Assembly (NCBI RefSeq): GCF_004769635.1
Contig: NZ_RQGH01000028.1
Coordinates: forward strand, 62,001-126,000
DNA: 64,000 nt
Direction of reading: 5' to 3'
DNA from: Leptospira jelokensis
GTDB lineage: Bacteria; Spirochaetota; Leptospiria; Leptospirales; Leptospiraceae
This document shows, piece after piece, positions 35,271 to 44,759 of this stretch (positions are counted from its first letter, which is position 1; every line of letters begins with the position of its first letter). The notes under the pieces were generated by a model that saw only the letters and a program-made list of their open reading frames with translations, was not told the DNA's origin and ran no database searches. A program made the position numbers and the translations under genes.

Positions 35271-36131
35271 ATGTTGCCGATTTCAATTCGCACAAAATTC
35301 CACACAATCGAGGGAATAGAGTGGGGGAATCCACAAGGTGTTCCAATCCTTTGTTTTCATGGATGGTTGGACAATGCCAATAGCTTTGCTCCACTCGCGA
35401 AGTATTTCCCAAACTATCGGTTCTTATCTTTTGATTTTCCTGGCCATGGCAAGTCTAGCCATAAACCAGAAAATTCAATTTACTATTTTGCAGAATATGC
35501 TCTAGAAATTGTATCCATTGCACAAACCTTAGGATTAGAAGACTTTATTTTAATGGCTCACTCGATGGGAGCCGCCATTTCCACGTTAGTTGCAGGCACA
35601 AATTTACTTAAAATAAAAAACTTGGTGTTGATCGAAGCATTAGGCCCACTTACAAATGTCTCTGAGTCAGCTCCAGACATTATGGCAGAAGCAATCAAAC
35701 AAGTATTGCACCCAAGAGGGAAAAAAGAGACCTATTTCCCAAATATGGAATCCGCGGTTGCCATAAGACTAAGAGCAGGGGATATGGAAAAAGATTCTGC
35801 ATCTTTACTAATGGAACGAGGGATTGAAAAAACCCCTCGAGGTTTAAAACCGAGAAGAGATCTTAGATTGCATTTTAATTCTTTTTTTCGTTATACAGAG
35901 GAACAAGTTGTATCCTTTTGTGAAAGGATCAATTGCCCTACATTACTGATATTAGGTGACAAATCAAATTTTCCAATTGCAAACGCTTATCCTAATAGAA
36001 AATCTGCCGTTAAAAATCTAACGGAAATTACCCTAAGTGGAGGCCATCATTTACACATGGACCATCCAGAAAAGGTAGCACATGTCATTTTACAATTTTT
36101 AAATGATCACGATACAAAGGAAAATTCATGA
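35271..36131 (+). CDS. Alpha/beta hydrolase
   Basis: The 286-residue protein has the oxyanion segment FHGWLDNANSF, the nucleophile elbow MAHSMGAAIS near residue 100, and the catalytic histidine context SGGHHLHMDHPEKV near the C-terminus. The layout matches serum-hydrolase-like (SERHL/MPT) esterases. The substrate is unknown. It overlaps the thioesterase gene by 4 bases. Confidence 0.88.
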   Translation: MLPISIRTKFHTIEGIEWGNPQGVPILCFHGWLDNANSFAPLAKYFPNYRFLSFDFPGHGKSSHKPENSIYYFAEYALEIVSIAQTLGLEDFILMAHSMGAAISTLVAGTNLLKIKNLVLIEALGPLTNVSESAPDIMAEAIKQVLHPRGKKETYFPNMESAVAIRLRAGDMEKDSASLLMERGIEKTPRGLKPRRDLRLHFNSFFRYTEEQVVSFCERINCPTLLILGDKSNFPIANAYPNRKSAVKNLTEITLSGGHHLHMDHPEKVAHVILQFLNDHDTKENS

Positions 36132-36670
36132 CATCACCAATCGAAAATCCATCTCGGCATGGTTTTGAAATTCACCACGACACTTGTTTTGGATGCGGAA
36201 AGGAAAACCCCCTTGGGCTCGTTGCTGATTTCACTTTCCATGATGAAACAGGGGAAGTAAACTTTACTTATAATTTCAAAAAATTGTATAATGGAGCACC
36301 TGGCTTTGTACATGGTGGGATCTTATCAACCATGTTAGACGAGGCAATGGGTGGATTATGTTTTCACCTTGGTTACATCGTTATGACTGATACCATGAGT
36401 TTTAAATTCCACAAGGCCACACCTGTCGAAACAGAATTACTCATCCGAGCATGGCCGATCAAAAAAGCAAAACGCAAAGTATTTTTGGAATGTGAACTTA
36501 CTTCTCTGAATGGAGAAATTCTTTATGTCAAAGGTGAAGGCGCATTCCACATCTTACCTCCTCGATTTTTCTCAGAAAAATTGACTGGTGGAAAAATAGC
36601 GATTGCGAATGAATTATTATCTGTTAATAAATTGAAACGAGCACATCTCTTTGACAGGATAGAAACATGA
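36128..36670 (+). CDS. PaaI-type hot-dog thioesterase
   Basis: The 180-residue protein has CFGCGKENPLGL at the N-terminus and PGFVHGGILSTMLDEAMGG near residues 57-75, the conserved H-G-G and D/E of PaaI-type thioesterases. It probably hydrolyses an acyl-CoA. It overlaps its neighbours on both sides by 4 bases, so it is in one transcript with the hydrolase and the YwqK-like gene. Confidence 0.87.
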   Translation: MTSPIENPSRHGFEIHHDTCFGCGKENPLGLVADFTFHDETGEVNFTYNFKKLYNGAPGFVHGGILSTMLDEAMGGLCFHLGYIVMTDTMSFKFHKATPVETELLIRAWPIKKAKRKVFLECELTSLNGEILYVKGEGAFHILPPRFFSEKLTGGKIAIANELLSVNKLKRAHLFDRIET

Positions 36671-37986
36671 ATCGAAAATTTTACACAATACTAATCACTA
36701 CACTACTCATCCAATGTTCTGGTGCATCAGTGAAAGATGGGTCTGGTGACCAGGAATTTGAATTAAAATTAACAAAGGGAAAATGGATCCGCACAGAAAG
36801 ATTTAAAAATTCTGGTGGAATCCGAGCTGTTGGAGAAGTGAAGGCAGAATGTGGTGGCACTAAATGCACTGAAGACCAAGTGGCAAAATTTGCTCCACCT
36901 AAAATCAAATCGTTACCTAAACATGGAATTTGGGAAGAATACATCCAATTTGAACAACCTGGTTCCACACCTGAAAATCCTAAATTCAAATCAACACTCG
37001 ATCAAGTTGGAGAATACATTGATGGGAAAAAAACTGGAATTTGGAAAAAACCTGACCCTGAAAACCCACAGAAATTCATTGCAGAAACTCCATGGATTGA
37101 CGGAAAAAAAGAAGGTGTCGCTAAAACCTTCGACAAACAAGGAAATGTGACATCAGAAACTACTTATGCAGATGATAAAAAAAATGGACCTTACTTTCGT
37201 AAAAATAGCAAAGGTGAGTGGATTGAGAAAGGAGCCTTCAAAGACAATGAAGAAGAAGGGGAGTGGCTCTATCATTTCGTAGGAGCCGATGGAAACGGAA
37301 TCAAAACAAAAGTTTCATACTCAAATGGTTTAAAAAATGGTTTAGAGATTAACTATTACAAAGATGGTGTTATCGAATCTCAAGGAAGTTATGTTGCAGA
37401 TGTTCGGACTGGACCTTGGAAGATGTTTGGCGGGAAGGGAAATTTATTAGCAGAAGGGAATTACTCTAAAAAAGAGAACTCAGAAAATTTAGATATCAAA
37501 TATGAAAGGTCAGGGATTTGGAAAGAATACTATCCTGATGGAAAACTATTTGGACAAGGACCTAGAAAACACACTCGCACTGGCGAATGGAAGTTCTATT
37601 ACAAAAACGGTCAAGTTGCGTATCATGGGAACATGGCAAATGAAAGTATGTTAGAAACCGCGAAAGTGTATGACCAAACTGGAAAAATTTTAGGTGAAGG
37701 AAAACTATTTTTTTCTCTTGTTAAAATTGACGAAGAACTCCAAGACTTAAAATTAAATTACAAACCAAGCATACCTTTTACTTATTTTTATCCCTCTGGT
37801 AAAAAGAGAATGGTCATCAGATCAACGGAAGATGCAACAGAATATTCCGAAGATGGAAGAGAATTAGGAAAAGGACCAGTAGAACCACAAGGAAGGAAAA
37901 TGGGATGTTGGACAATCGGTGGAAAAACAGAATATTACATGATCGATAAGCCAATGCCAAAAATGACTGCTTCACAATGCAAATAA
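36667..37986 (+). CDS. Lipoprotein with YwqK/MORN-like repeats
   Basis: The 439-residue protein has a signal peptide with the lipobox LLIQC near residue 17. The rest is a chain of repeats of the form G-x-W-x-x-Y-x-x-x-G-x-x-x-x-x-G-x-Y (for example GIWKEYYPDGKLFGQGP and GEWKFYYKNGQVAYHG). These match the YwqK antitoxin/MORN-like repeat class. Despite the family name, no toxin gene is seen nearby, so a toxin-antitoxin role is not supported. It overlaps the moxR gene by 10 bases. Confidence 0.8.
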   Translation: MNRKFYTILITTLLIQCSGASVKDGSGDQEFELKLTKGKWIRTERFKNSGGIRAVGEVKAECGGTKCTEDQVAKFAPPKIKSLPKHGIWEEYIQFEQPGSTPENPKFKSTLDQVGEYIDGKKTGIWKKPDPENPQKFIAETPWIDGKKEGVAKTFDKQGNVTSETTYADDKKNGPYFRKNSKGEWIEKGAFKDNEEEGEWLYHFVGADGNGIKTKVSYSNGLKNGLEINYYKDGVIESQGSYVADVRTGPWKMFGGKGNLLAEGNYSKKENSENLDIKYERSGIWKEYYPDGKLFGQGPRKHTRTGEWKFYYKNGQVAYHGNMANESMLETAKVYDQTGKILGEGKLFFSLVKIDEELQDLKLNYKPSIPFTYFYPSGKKRMVIRSTEDATEYSEDGRELGKGPVEPQGRKMGCWTIGGKTEYYMIDKPMPKMTASQCK

Positions 37987-38957
37987 ACCAAGAACAAATC
38001 AAAGAAATCTCTGACCAAATCAAATTGATTCGGTCAGAATTAGCAGAATCAATCTCTGGGATGGAAAATGTCATCCAATCGTTGTTTGTTGGCCTCGTTG
38101 CAAACGGACATGTTCTTTTGGAAGGGATGCCTGGGCTTGCAAAAACCTTAGTAGCAAAAAATTTGGCATCCATTATCGATGCAAAATTTTCCCGGGTACA
38201 GTTCACACCAGATTTATTACCCGCAGATCTTATTGGAACAAATATATTCAATCCAAAAACTTCTTCGTTTGAGATTAGAAAAGGTCCAATATTCACCAAT
38301 GTATTGTTAGCGGATGAAATCAACAGGGCACCTGCGAAAGTACAATCAGCTCTATTACAATGTATGGAAGAAAGGCAAGTATCCATCGCTGACCAAACTT
38401 TTGATCTTGACCCTCCTTTTTTTGTGATCGCAACCCAAAACCCAATTGATCAGGAAGGAACCTATCCACTTCCAGAAGCACAATTGGATCGGTTTTTGTT
38501 CAAAGTAAATGTTGGTTATCCAAATTTTGATGAAGAAGTTGCAATTCTGCACCAACATGGCAATGTTCATTACCAAAAAAAATCTCCAAAAAAATCAATG
38601 AATCCAAAAGAAATCCAAAAGATTTCAGAAATTTCCAACCATGTTTTTGTAGATCCAAAACTCTATTCCTATATCGTTAATTTAACGAGAAACACGCGCC
38701 CAAATTCAACTAACAGTGCAGAGTTGAAAACTTATATCCTTCACGGTGTAAGCCCAAGAGCAAGTTTAGCTTTGCTTAAAGTAAGCCGAATCAATGCTTT
38801 ATTGGAAGGGAGAACTTTCGTAATCCCTGAAGACATCCAAAGGTTCTTCGCAGAAATCGTCAAACACAGAATTCACCTCACCATTGACGCGATCAGTGAA
38901 GATATAAGCACAGATTCTATCGTCAAAAGGATACTATCAGTAACGGAAGTTCCTTAA
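37977..38957 (+). CDS. MoxR-type AAA+ ATPase
   Basis: The 326-residue ATPase has the Walker A-type LLEGMPGLAKTLVAKNL near 43, Walker B LLADEINRAPAKVQSALLQCMEE near 105 and the sensor FFVIATQNPIDQEGTYPLPEAQLDRF. MoxR proteins work with von Willebrand (VWA) proteins as chaperones. It leads directly into DUF58, BatA and BatB genes, the usual bat arrangement. Confidence 0.93.
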   Translation: MQINQEQIKEISDQIKLIRSELAESISGMENVIQSLFVGLVANGHVLLEGMPGLAKTLVAKNLASIIDAKFSRVQFTPDLLPADLIGTNIFNPKTSSFEIRKGPIFTNVLLADEINRAPAKVQSALLQCMEERQVSIADQTFDLDPPFFVIATQNPIDQEGTYPLPEAQLDRFLFKVNVGYPNFDEEVAILHQHGNVHYQKKSPKKSMNPKEIQKISEISNHVFVDPKLYSYIVNLTRNTRPNSTNSAELKTYILHGVSPRASLALLKVSRINALLEGRTFVIPEDIQRFFAEIVKHRIHLTIDAISEDISTDSIVKRILSVTEVP

Positions 38958-38958
38958 A

Positions 38959-39777
38959 ATGCTTAACCCAGAGTTAAAAAGACTACTGCAAGTTTTGCAA
39001 TGGGAATCAAAAAAGAAATTTGCTTCAAACAGAAAAGGACTTTTGTTCACGGCTGATCGAGGCAGAGGTTTAGATTTCAAGGAAGTACGGAACTACCAGT
39101 ATGGTGATGACATTCGTTATATTGATTGGAATGTAACTTCACGAACAGGAGAATTACACACAAAAGAATTTTTTGAAGAAAAGGATGCGACGGTCATTCT
39201 CTTCATTGATACAAGCCTTTCGATGGATGAAACAAAGGCTAACTCAACTTTTCAAATTGCTTTATTTTTATCATTATTCCATATTCGACTTGGTAACCGT
39301 CTATTCATTGTCAGTTTTTCCGATCATATTTTCTCTTCAGGCAAATGGTTTAAAACGGAAACGGAAATTTTAACTTTTTTTGACCAACTAAAAAAACAAA
39401 AAGCAGGCATTGAAACGAACTATTTGCAAGCTTACCAATACGCTTTCAAAATCCATCCAAAATATGCTGTTACTTACTGGCTGAGCGATTTTATGAATGT
39501 GTCATCATGGTCAAAACAATTCACAATTCCTAAATTATGGGAACAATACGGAATCTGGATCAAAGATGCAATCGATGAAATAGATATGCCTTTTTCTCTT
39601 AGATTCTTTCGGGCCATCTCTCAAGAATCTAAATCGATGAAAGAAAACAAATCGACATACAATAATGATTTATTTGCTGCTAAGTCAATTTTTGGAAAAA
39701 ATTTAATCCAAATCGATCCAAGTGCCAAACTCCACAACCAAATATTACCTTTGTTCAAAGTGAAAAACAATGTATAA
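38959..39777 (+). CDS. DUF58 domain protein of the bat operon
   Basis: The 272-residue protein has the DUF58 signature FKEVRNYQYGDDIRYIDWNVTSRTGELHTKEFFEEKD near residues 34-70 and a degenerate VWA fold (LFIDTSLSMDE). It starts 1 base after moxR and overlaps the next gene by 8 bases. It is taken to work in the MoxR-Bat complex. Confidence 0.92.
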   Translation: MLNPELKRLLQVLQWESKKKFASNRKGLLFTADRGRGLDFKEVRNYQYGDDIRYIDWNVTSRTGELHTKEFFEEKDATVILFIDTSLSMDETKANSTFQIALFLSLFHIRLGNRLFIVSFSDHIFSSGKWFKTETEILTFFDQLKKQKAGIETNYLQAYQYAFKIHPKYAVTYWLSDFMNVSSWSKQFTIPKLWEQYGIWIKDAIDEIDMPFSLRFFRAISQESKSMKENKSTYNNDLFAAKSIFGKNLIQIDPSAKLHNQILPLFKVKNNV

Positions 39778-40609
39778 ATTGATACTTGTTTATTTATTTT
39801 TCTTTTCTGCCTTATTGGCATCCCCTAAGGAATTCCTCACTAACGATACAATCTATGTTGGTGACAAAGTTAAATACGAAATCAGTTGGGAAGATGACTC
39901 GGTAACAGATGTTATCCTGGAAGCCGGAGAACTCTACGAAGATGAATCGTTACCAGTTTTAGAAATTTTATCAGTAGAGAAAACTGAAAACAAACTTATA
40001 GCAACCATTATCTTTTTTATGGCTGGGGAATTTTATTTACCCACAGTATGGAAAGAAAATGGAAAAGAAGTAAAGTCTAAACTTAAAATCGTTGTTTCCT
40101 CTAATTTAACAGGCAAAGAAACTGATATTGAAGATATCGAACCACCTCTTTTGTTTTCAGGGCCTTATCTACTTAGGCTACTCGGACTCATCCTCTTTAC
40201 TTGCATCAATTTATATGGATTGTATGCTTTATATTTGTATTGGAAATCAAAACCAAAAGTTGTAGATGCCATTTGGGAAAAAAATCCAATCCTCCCTGAA
40301 TCTACAAAACGTTTACAAAGTATCGAACAATATCTACAAGCCGATTCCATTTTGGAAAAAGAATTAACCTTTAAAATCAGTGAATATTTAAAGGAAGTGT
40401 ACTCTGAAAAGTTAAACGAAAATCTTCTTGGACAAACAGATTCTATGTTCCTTTCTACGATCCATGACAAAACACACATTCCCGACGCATTGATACGTGA
40501 GATCAGAATGTACTTCAGAGAATTAAAATACAACCAAAACGATGTGATCCTTACGAAAGAAAAAGCAAAGGCAGTTTGGGAAAAAATCAAAAAGGACTTT
40601 TTAGTATAA
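39770..40609 (+). CDS. DUF4381-like membrane protein of the bat operon
   Basis: The 279-residue protein has a signal peptide, an exported beta-rich domain of about 110 residues, one TM helix (about 128-148) and a cytoplasmic domain. The position between DUF58 and BatA and the topology fit the DUF4381-type component found in many bat operons. It is recognised by context more than motif. Confidence 0.7.
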   Translation: MYKLILVYLFFFSALLASPKEFLTNDTIYVGDKVKYEISWEDDSVTDVILEAGELYEDESLPVLEILSVEKTENKLIATIIFFMAGEFYLPTVWKENGKEVKSKLKIVVSSNLTGKETDIEDIEPPLLFSGPYLLRLLGLILFTCINLYGLYALYLYWKSKPKVVDAIWEKNPILPESTKRLQSIEQYLQADSILEKELTFKISEYLKEVYSEKLNENLLGQTDSMFLSTIHDKTHIPDALIREIRMYFRELKYNQNDVILTKEKAKAVWEKIKKDFLV

Positions 40610-40610
40610 A

Positions 40611-41564
40611 ATGGACCAACTCCAAAGACCTTTGCTACTTTTTTTAATTTTACCTATTGTTTTAATTTATATTTACCAATGGAGAAAAAATCCATATGGC
40701 CCACTTTTCCTTTTACAATCAGACCGTTTTGAAAAACCCAAACAAAAACTTTTCATAAAGATCAGAACCATCACGTATATCATCTCTGAATTTTTGGTGT
40801 ACCTAGCTCTGTTCTTTCTGATCATAGCAGCAGCAGGACCAGGAGAAAAATACAAACTAACTCCAGATACCACGAAAGGTGTGGATATTATGATTGCCCT
40901 TGACATATCGGGCTCCATGGTCAATTCTTATGATTTTTTGCCAAAAAATAGATTAGCAGTTTCCAAGGATTTATTAAGGATCTTTATTCAAAAACGATTA
41001 TATGATAGAATCGGAATTGTTTTGTTTGCTGGAGCTGCCTACTTACAATCTCCACTCTCTAGCGATCGTTATGCTTTAGAAGAACTAATTGCTGAAACTT
41101 CGAGTGAAGACATAGAAGAACAAGGTACAGCAATTGGAGATGCCCTTGTATTGTCCACATACCGACTCAAAAATTCAGAAGCAAAGTCTAAAGTCATCAT
41201 ACTTCTGACAGACGGAGTTTCCAATACCGGGAAACTTGATCCGGAAACAGCTGCTTATGCTGCCAAAGCAATTGGAGTAAAGGTATACTGCATCGGTATT
41301 GGCAAAGAAGAAGGCCAATACGAAGTGAATTATGATTCTCTTGCTAAAATTTCAATGAATACGAATGGACGTTTTTTTAGAGCTGAGTCTCCGGAGATTT
41401 TACAAGAAGTTCTTAATGAAATTAATAGCCTCGAAGTTGTAGATTTGCCATCCAAACCATTAGAAATCCATGAAACACATTTTCCTAAATTTGTTTACTT
41501 CTTCTTTTTATCATTACTCATCTATTTGCTTTTGAAACTATACCCCTTACACGAGAAAATTTGA
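40611..41564 (+). CDS. batA: BatA, VWA-domain membrane protein
   Basis: The 317-residue protein has TM helices near both ends and a VWA domain with the MIDAS motif [10 protein letters not shown] near residue 94, a threonine in [11 protein letters not shown] and an aspartate in ILLTDGVSN. It is the BatA member of the aerotolerance-named bat operon. In Leptospira its actual role has been unclear. It overlaps batB by 4 bases. Confidence 0.9.
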   Translation: MDQLQRPLLLFLILPIVLIYIYQWRKNPYGPLFLLQSDRFEKPKQKLFIKIRTITYIISEFLVYLALFFLIIAAAGPGEKYKLTPDTTKGVDIMIALDISGSMVNSYDFLPKNRLAVSKDLLRIFIQKRLYDRIGIVLFAGAAYLQSPLSSDRYALEELIAETSSEDIEEQGTAIGDALVLSTYRLKNSEAKSKVIILLTDGVSNTGKLDPETAAYAAKAIGVKVYCIGIGKEEGQYEVNYDSLAKISMNTNGRFFRAESPEILQEVLNEINSLEVVDLPSKPLEIHETHFPKFVYFFFLSLLIYLLLKLYPLHEKI

Positions 41565-43201
41565 TGGATACAAATACAATCATCATTTATGGCATCATCA
41601 CATTGTCGTTTGAGGCAATGCTCTCCGTTTTAAAAATATTCATCAATCACTCTGCAGAAAAAATAAAATCGGAACATCCTTCCCTTAAAAATAGACTTCA
41701 AACAACAAATTCGATACTTTTATTTGTTAGATCCACAATCTTCCTATTGGCATTATTTTTTGCCATTGAGTCCTTGTACAAAGTGAAATCTGTGGATGCC
41801 GAAACCACAAAAAATTTTGAATCAAGCGATATCCTCTTTGTTGTCGATGTAAGCTTATCGATGAATGCAATCGATGTAAAACCAAATCGATTGAAACGAT
41901 TCCAAGATTTAAGCTTACGTTTGTTACCTGACTTAAAGGGAAACCGAGTGGGAATGATTGTATTTGCAGGCCAATCCTTTGCCTATTGCCCTCTCACCTC
42001 AGACATTACAGCTGTTTCCGATTACATTAAATCATTGGGAGTAGAAATGGTAGGTGCCAAAGGAACCAACCTAGGAAATGCATTAGAAAAGGTGGAGACC
42101 GTTAGAAAAAAAAGTAAAAATCTACAGTCAATGGTCACAGTCATTGTAACGGATGGAGAAGATCATGAAAAACAAAAACTGCCAAACTTAGAAGGCGATG
42201 TTGTTGTATGGGGGATCGGGACAGAAGAAGGAGGACCCATCGAATTCCGAGATCCAAGCACAGGGAAAGGTGGTTTTGTCACTTATGATTCAAACTTAGT
42301 AGATTCACCTTATTCGGATAATGTCATCATTACAAAGTTAAACGCAGAATTCTTATACAATCTTGCCAATCAATACAATGGAGTATACACCAATGTATCC
42401 TTCTATGAAGATGGAGCATACCAGCTTCTAGACAAAATTGACTCAATGAAAAAAACAAAAACTGAACGTTTGGAACGGTTTAAAAATGAAGATGGGGCTC
42501 ATCCATTTCTATTGATTGCATTTTTTTTATTACTTCTAGAACGAGTTTTGTCCATTCAAATGCAAAAAAATCCATTTTTGAAATCTGCCCTTCTCCTTGT
42601 ATTCTTTTTTACATTCCAAAACCAAATCCATGCATGGGAATTGGATCCAGGTGGCAATGCAATCGAAAGAGGGATACAAGCTTATGAGAACCAAAATTAT
42701 AATGAAAGCGAAAAAGAATTTCAAAAAGCAAAAGAATACATCGAAGATGATCCTAGGTTACTATATAACGAATCTTCATCAGCTTACCAATTGGGTAAAT
42801 TTTCTGAATCAAAGGAACTTCTCGAAAAAACAATCAATCACCCAAAAGCAAATTCTGAACTGAAATCCAAAGCTCATTTTGCCTTAGGCAACATTTATTC
42901 AAAGTTAGGCCAAAAGAAAGAAGCCCTTCGTTCTTATTTGGATAGTTTAAAAGAAAATCCAAATAACCAAGCAGCGAAAAAAAACATCGAACACTTAACC
43001 AAAAAGCAGAATTCCAATCAAAACAATCACCAAGGACAATCACAAAACCCAAAACCTTCCGAAAAACCCAAGGAAAACCAAAAAACGGAACATGAGAACC
43101 AAAATCCTTCGGACGTAGACCGAATCATGGAACCTTTTACGAATGATTCGATTCTAAAAAATAAAAGGGGAGGTTCCTTCGATAATGAAAAATTTTGGTA
43201 A
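41561..43201 (+). CDS. BatB-BatC fusion: VWA domain plus TPR region
   Basis: The 546-residue protein joins two bat components. Residues 1-330 are BatB: TM helices and a VWA domain with the MIDAS motif DVSLSMNAID and TVIVTDGEDH. From about residue 360 there are TPR repeats (YNESEKEFQKAKEYIEDDPRLLYNESSSAYQLG, AHFALGNIYSKLGQKKEALRSYLDSLKENPNN), as in BatC. A Gln/Asn/Lys-rich tail ends the protein. No frameshift is seen, so the fusion appears real. It overlaps batD by 17 bases. Confidence 0.88.
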   Translation: MMDTNTIIIYGIITLSFEAMLSVLKIFINHSAEKIKSEHPSLKNRLQTTNSILLFVRSTIFLLALFFAIESLYKVKSVDAETTKNFESSDILFVVDVSLSMNAIDVKPNRLKRFQDLSLRLLPDLKGNRVGMIVFAGQSFAYCPLTSDITAVSDYIKSLGVEMVGAKGTNLGNALEKVETVRKKSKNLQSMVTVIVTDGEDHEKQKLPNLEGDVVVWGIGTEEGGPIEFRDPSTGKGGFVTYDSNLVDSPYSDNVIITKLNAEFLYNLANQYNGVYTNVSFYEDGAYQLLDKIDSMKKTKTERLERFKNEDGAHPFLLIAFFLLLLERVLSIQMQKNPFLKSALLLVFFFTFQNQIHAWELDPGGNAIERGIQAYENQNYNESEKEFQKAKEYIEDDPRLLYNESSSAYQLGKFSESKELLEKTINHPKANSELKSKAHFALGNIYSKLGQKKEALRSYLDSLKENPNNQAAKKNIEHLTKKQNSNQNNHQGQSQNPKPSEKPKENQKTEHENQNPSDVDRIMEPFTNDSILKNKRGGSFDNEKFW

Positions 43202-44756
43202 AAATTTATCCCTCATCCTAGTTTTCATCTCCTTTCCCTTTTCTCAAATATTGCCAAATGAAGTTGAATTTTATTTTCACCCAGACGAATTTTCGTTAGG
43301 TGAATATGCAAAACTCGAAATCAAAGCTTTCGGAGACAAACCTTTTCGAGTATTACAAACGAGTCTCAAACAAAATGGAGTTCGAGTGCGTTATGTTGGA
43401 AGTGGCACAGAAACACAAATTATCAATTTAAAAGTAACAAAATCCCAAATCATCAACTATTATGTTGATACGGAAACGGAAGGAAGTTTCCAACTCCCAG
43501 AAATTACTGTTGAATATGACCAACAAAAATATACTTCACCTCCCATTAAATTTAAGGTAAGCAAAAAAACGAAACACAATCCTAACGGTTTTATGAACCC
43601 ATTCCCATTTGAATTCGATGATAACGATACAAATGAAATACCGGAAGTGGCTTTCCATACTAACAAATCCGTGTTTTATAAAGGAGAACCCATCGTCGGA
43701 TATTTTGTGTTGTACTATTCCCATTACAGGCAACCATTCTTAGAGAGGGACCCAAACCATTCGATTTCATTTCCCTTTTTTCTTTCCGAAACCCTTAGAC
43801 AAGTTTCCGTTCAAATTGAACCAGAAGTATTGAGAAACAATACTCCCAAAAAAACGATGGTATTTGCAAAAGAAATTTATGGATTGACTGCTTTAAAATC
43901 AGGAACATTCACATTAGGTAAAACAAAATTCATTACAGGTGATAGCCTTCGCTTCAATTCGATCCAAGAAACAATCGAAACAAATCCAACAAAGGTAATG
44001 GTCCTTGATTTACCAAACAAGTCCCCAAAAGGTTTTACGGGAGCCATCGGTAATTTCAAACTCAAATTTATTTCCACACCCAAACAAGTTTATGAAGGGG
44101 AAACGGCTTATTTTGAAGTGAATATTGAAGGGGAGGGTGGATTTGAAGGAATCAAACCCATGGATTTTTCGAACGCAAAAATAAAATGTATCTCACAAAC
44201 CAAATCGAAAACTTTCCAACAATTGGATTCTGGTGAATATGGATTTTATTCTAAGGTTAAATTTTTATACAGTTACCAAGTACTAAACAAAAAAAAAGAA
44301 ATCATTGAACCGTATCGATTCAGTTTTTTTTCTCTTTCTGAAAAGAAATACACCACTCTCGAATTGCCATTCCCAGAGTTTCAAATTTTACCAAAACGAA
44401 ATCTGAATTTAGAAACAATCCCACAGAACACAAAAGTAAATTTAGAATGGCCATTTTTTACTTTAGTTTTACTTGCGATTTTTGGGATTTTTTCCTACAT
44501 AGGATTTAAGAAGTATTCATTTCATTTGGAGATCCAATCCTTTGTTGCGACTGTGGAAAGTTTTGGGAAAAAACGGGGATTCTTTTTAACGGAATACTTA
44601 ACAAAACAAGGAATTCCTAGTTCTGATTCCGAGTGGTTCACCCAAATATTGGAGTCAGATCCAAATTCCGACCTCCAAGGTTTGTACAAAGGATTATCTT
44701 CCAAAGACCGTACCAAAGTATTAACAATAACAAAAAAAATTCAACCGAAGGAGTAA
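43185..44756 (+). CDS. batD: BatD-like membrane protein
   Basis: The 523-residue protein has a signal peptide, several Ig-like beta domains outside the membrane (about 25-410) and one TM helix (about 420-445) before a short cytoplasmic tail. The repeated pattern of extracellular strands such as FSLGEYAKLEIKAFGDKPFRV and QVYEGETAYFEVNIEGEGG is that of BatD. It ends 3 bases before htpG. Confidence 0.85.
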   Translation: MKNFGKNLSLILVFISFPFSQILPNEVEFYFHPDEFSLGEYAKLEIKAFGDKPFRVLQTSLKQNGVRVRYVGSGTETQIINLKVTKSQIINYYVDTETEGSFQLPEITVEYDQQKYTSPPIKFKVSKKTKHNPNGFMNPFPFEFDDNDTNEIPEVAFHTNKSVFYKGEPIVGYFVLYYSHYRQPFLERDPNHSISFPFFLSETLRQVSVQIEPEVLRNNTPKKTMVFAKEIYGLTALKSGTFTLGKTKFITGDSLRFNSIQETIETNPTKVMVLDLPNKSPKGFTGAIGNFKLKFISTPKQVYEGETAYFEVNIEGEGGFEGIKPMDFSNAKIKCISQTKSKTFQQLDSGEYGFYSKVKFLYSYQVLNKKKEIIEPYRFSFFSLSEKKYTTLELPFPEFQILPKRNLNLETIPQNTKVNLEWPFFTLVLLAIFGIFSYIGFKKYSFHLEIQSFVATVESFGKKRGFFLTEYLTKQGIPSSDSEWFTQILESDPNSDLQGLYKGLSSKDRTKVLTITKKIQPKE

Positions 44757-44759
44757 ACT

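Noticed and set aside
36667..37986. Toxin-antitoxin pair suggested by the YwqK family name
   Set aside because: The protein is a lipoprotein with MORN-like repeats and no toxin gene lies beside it.
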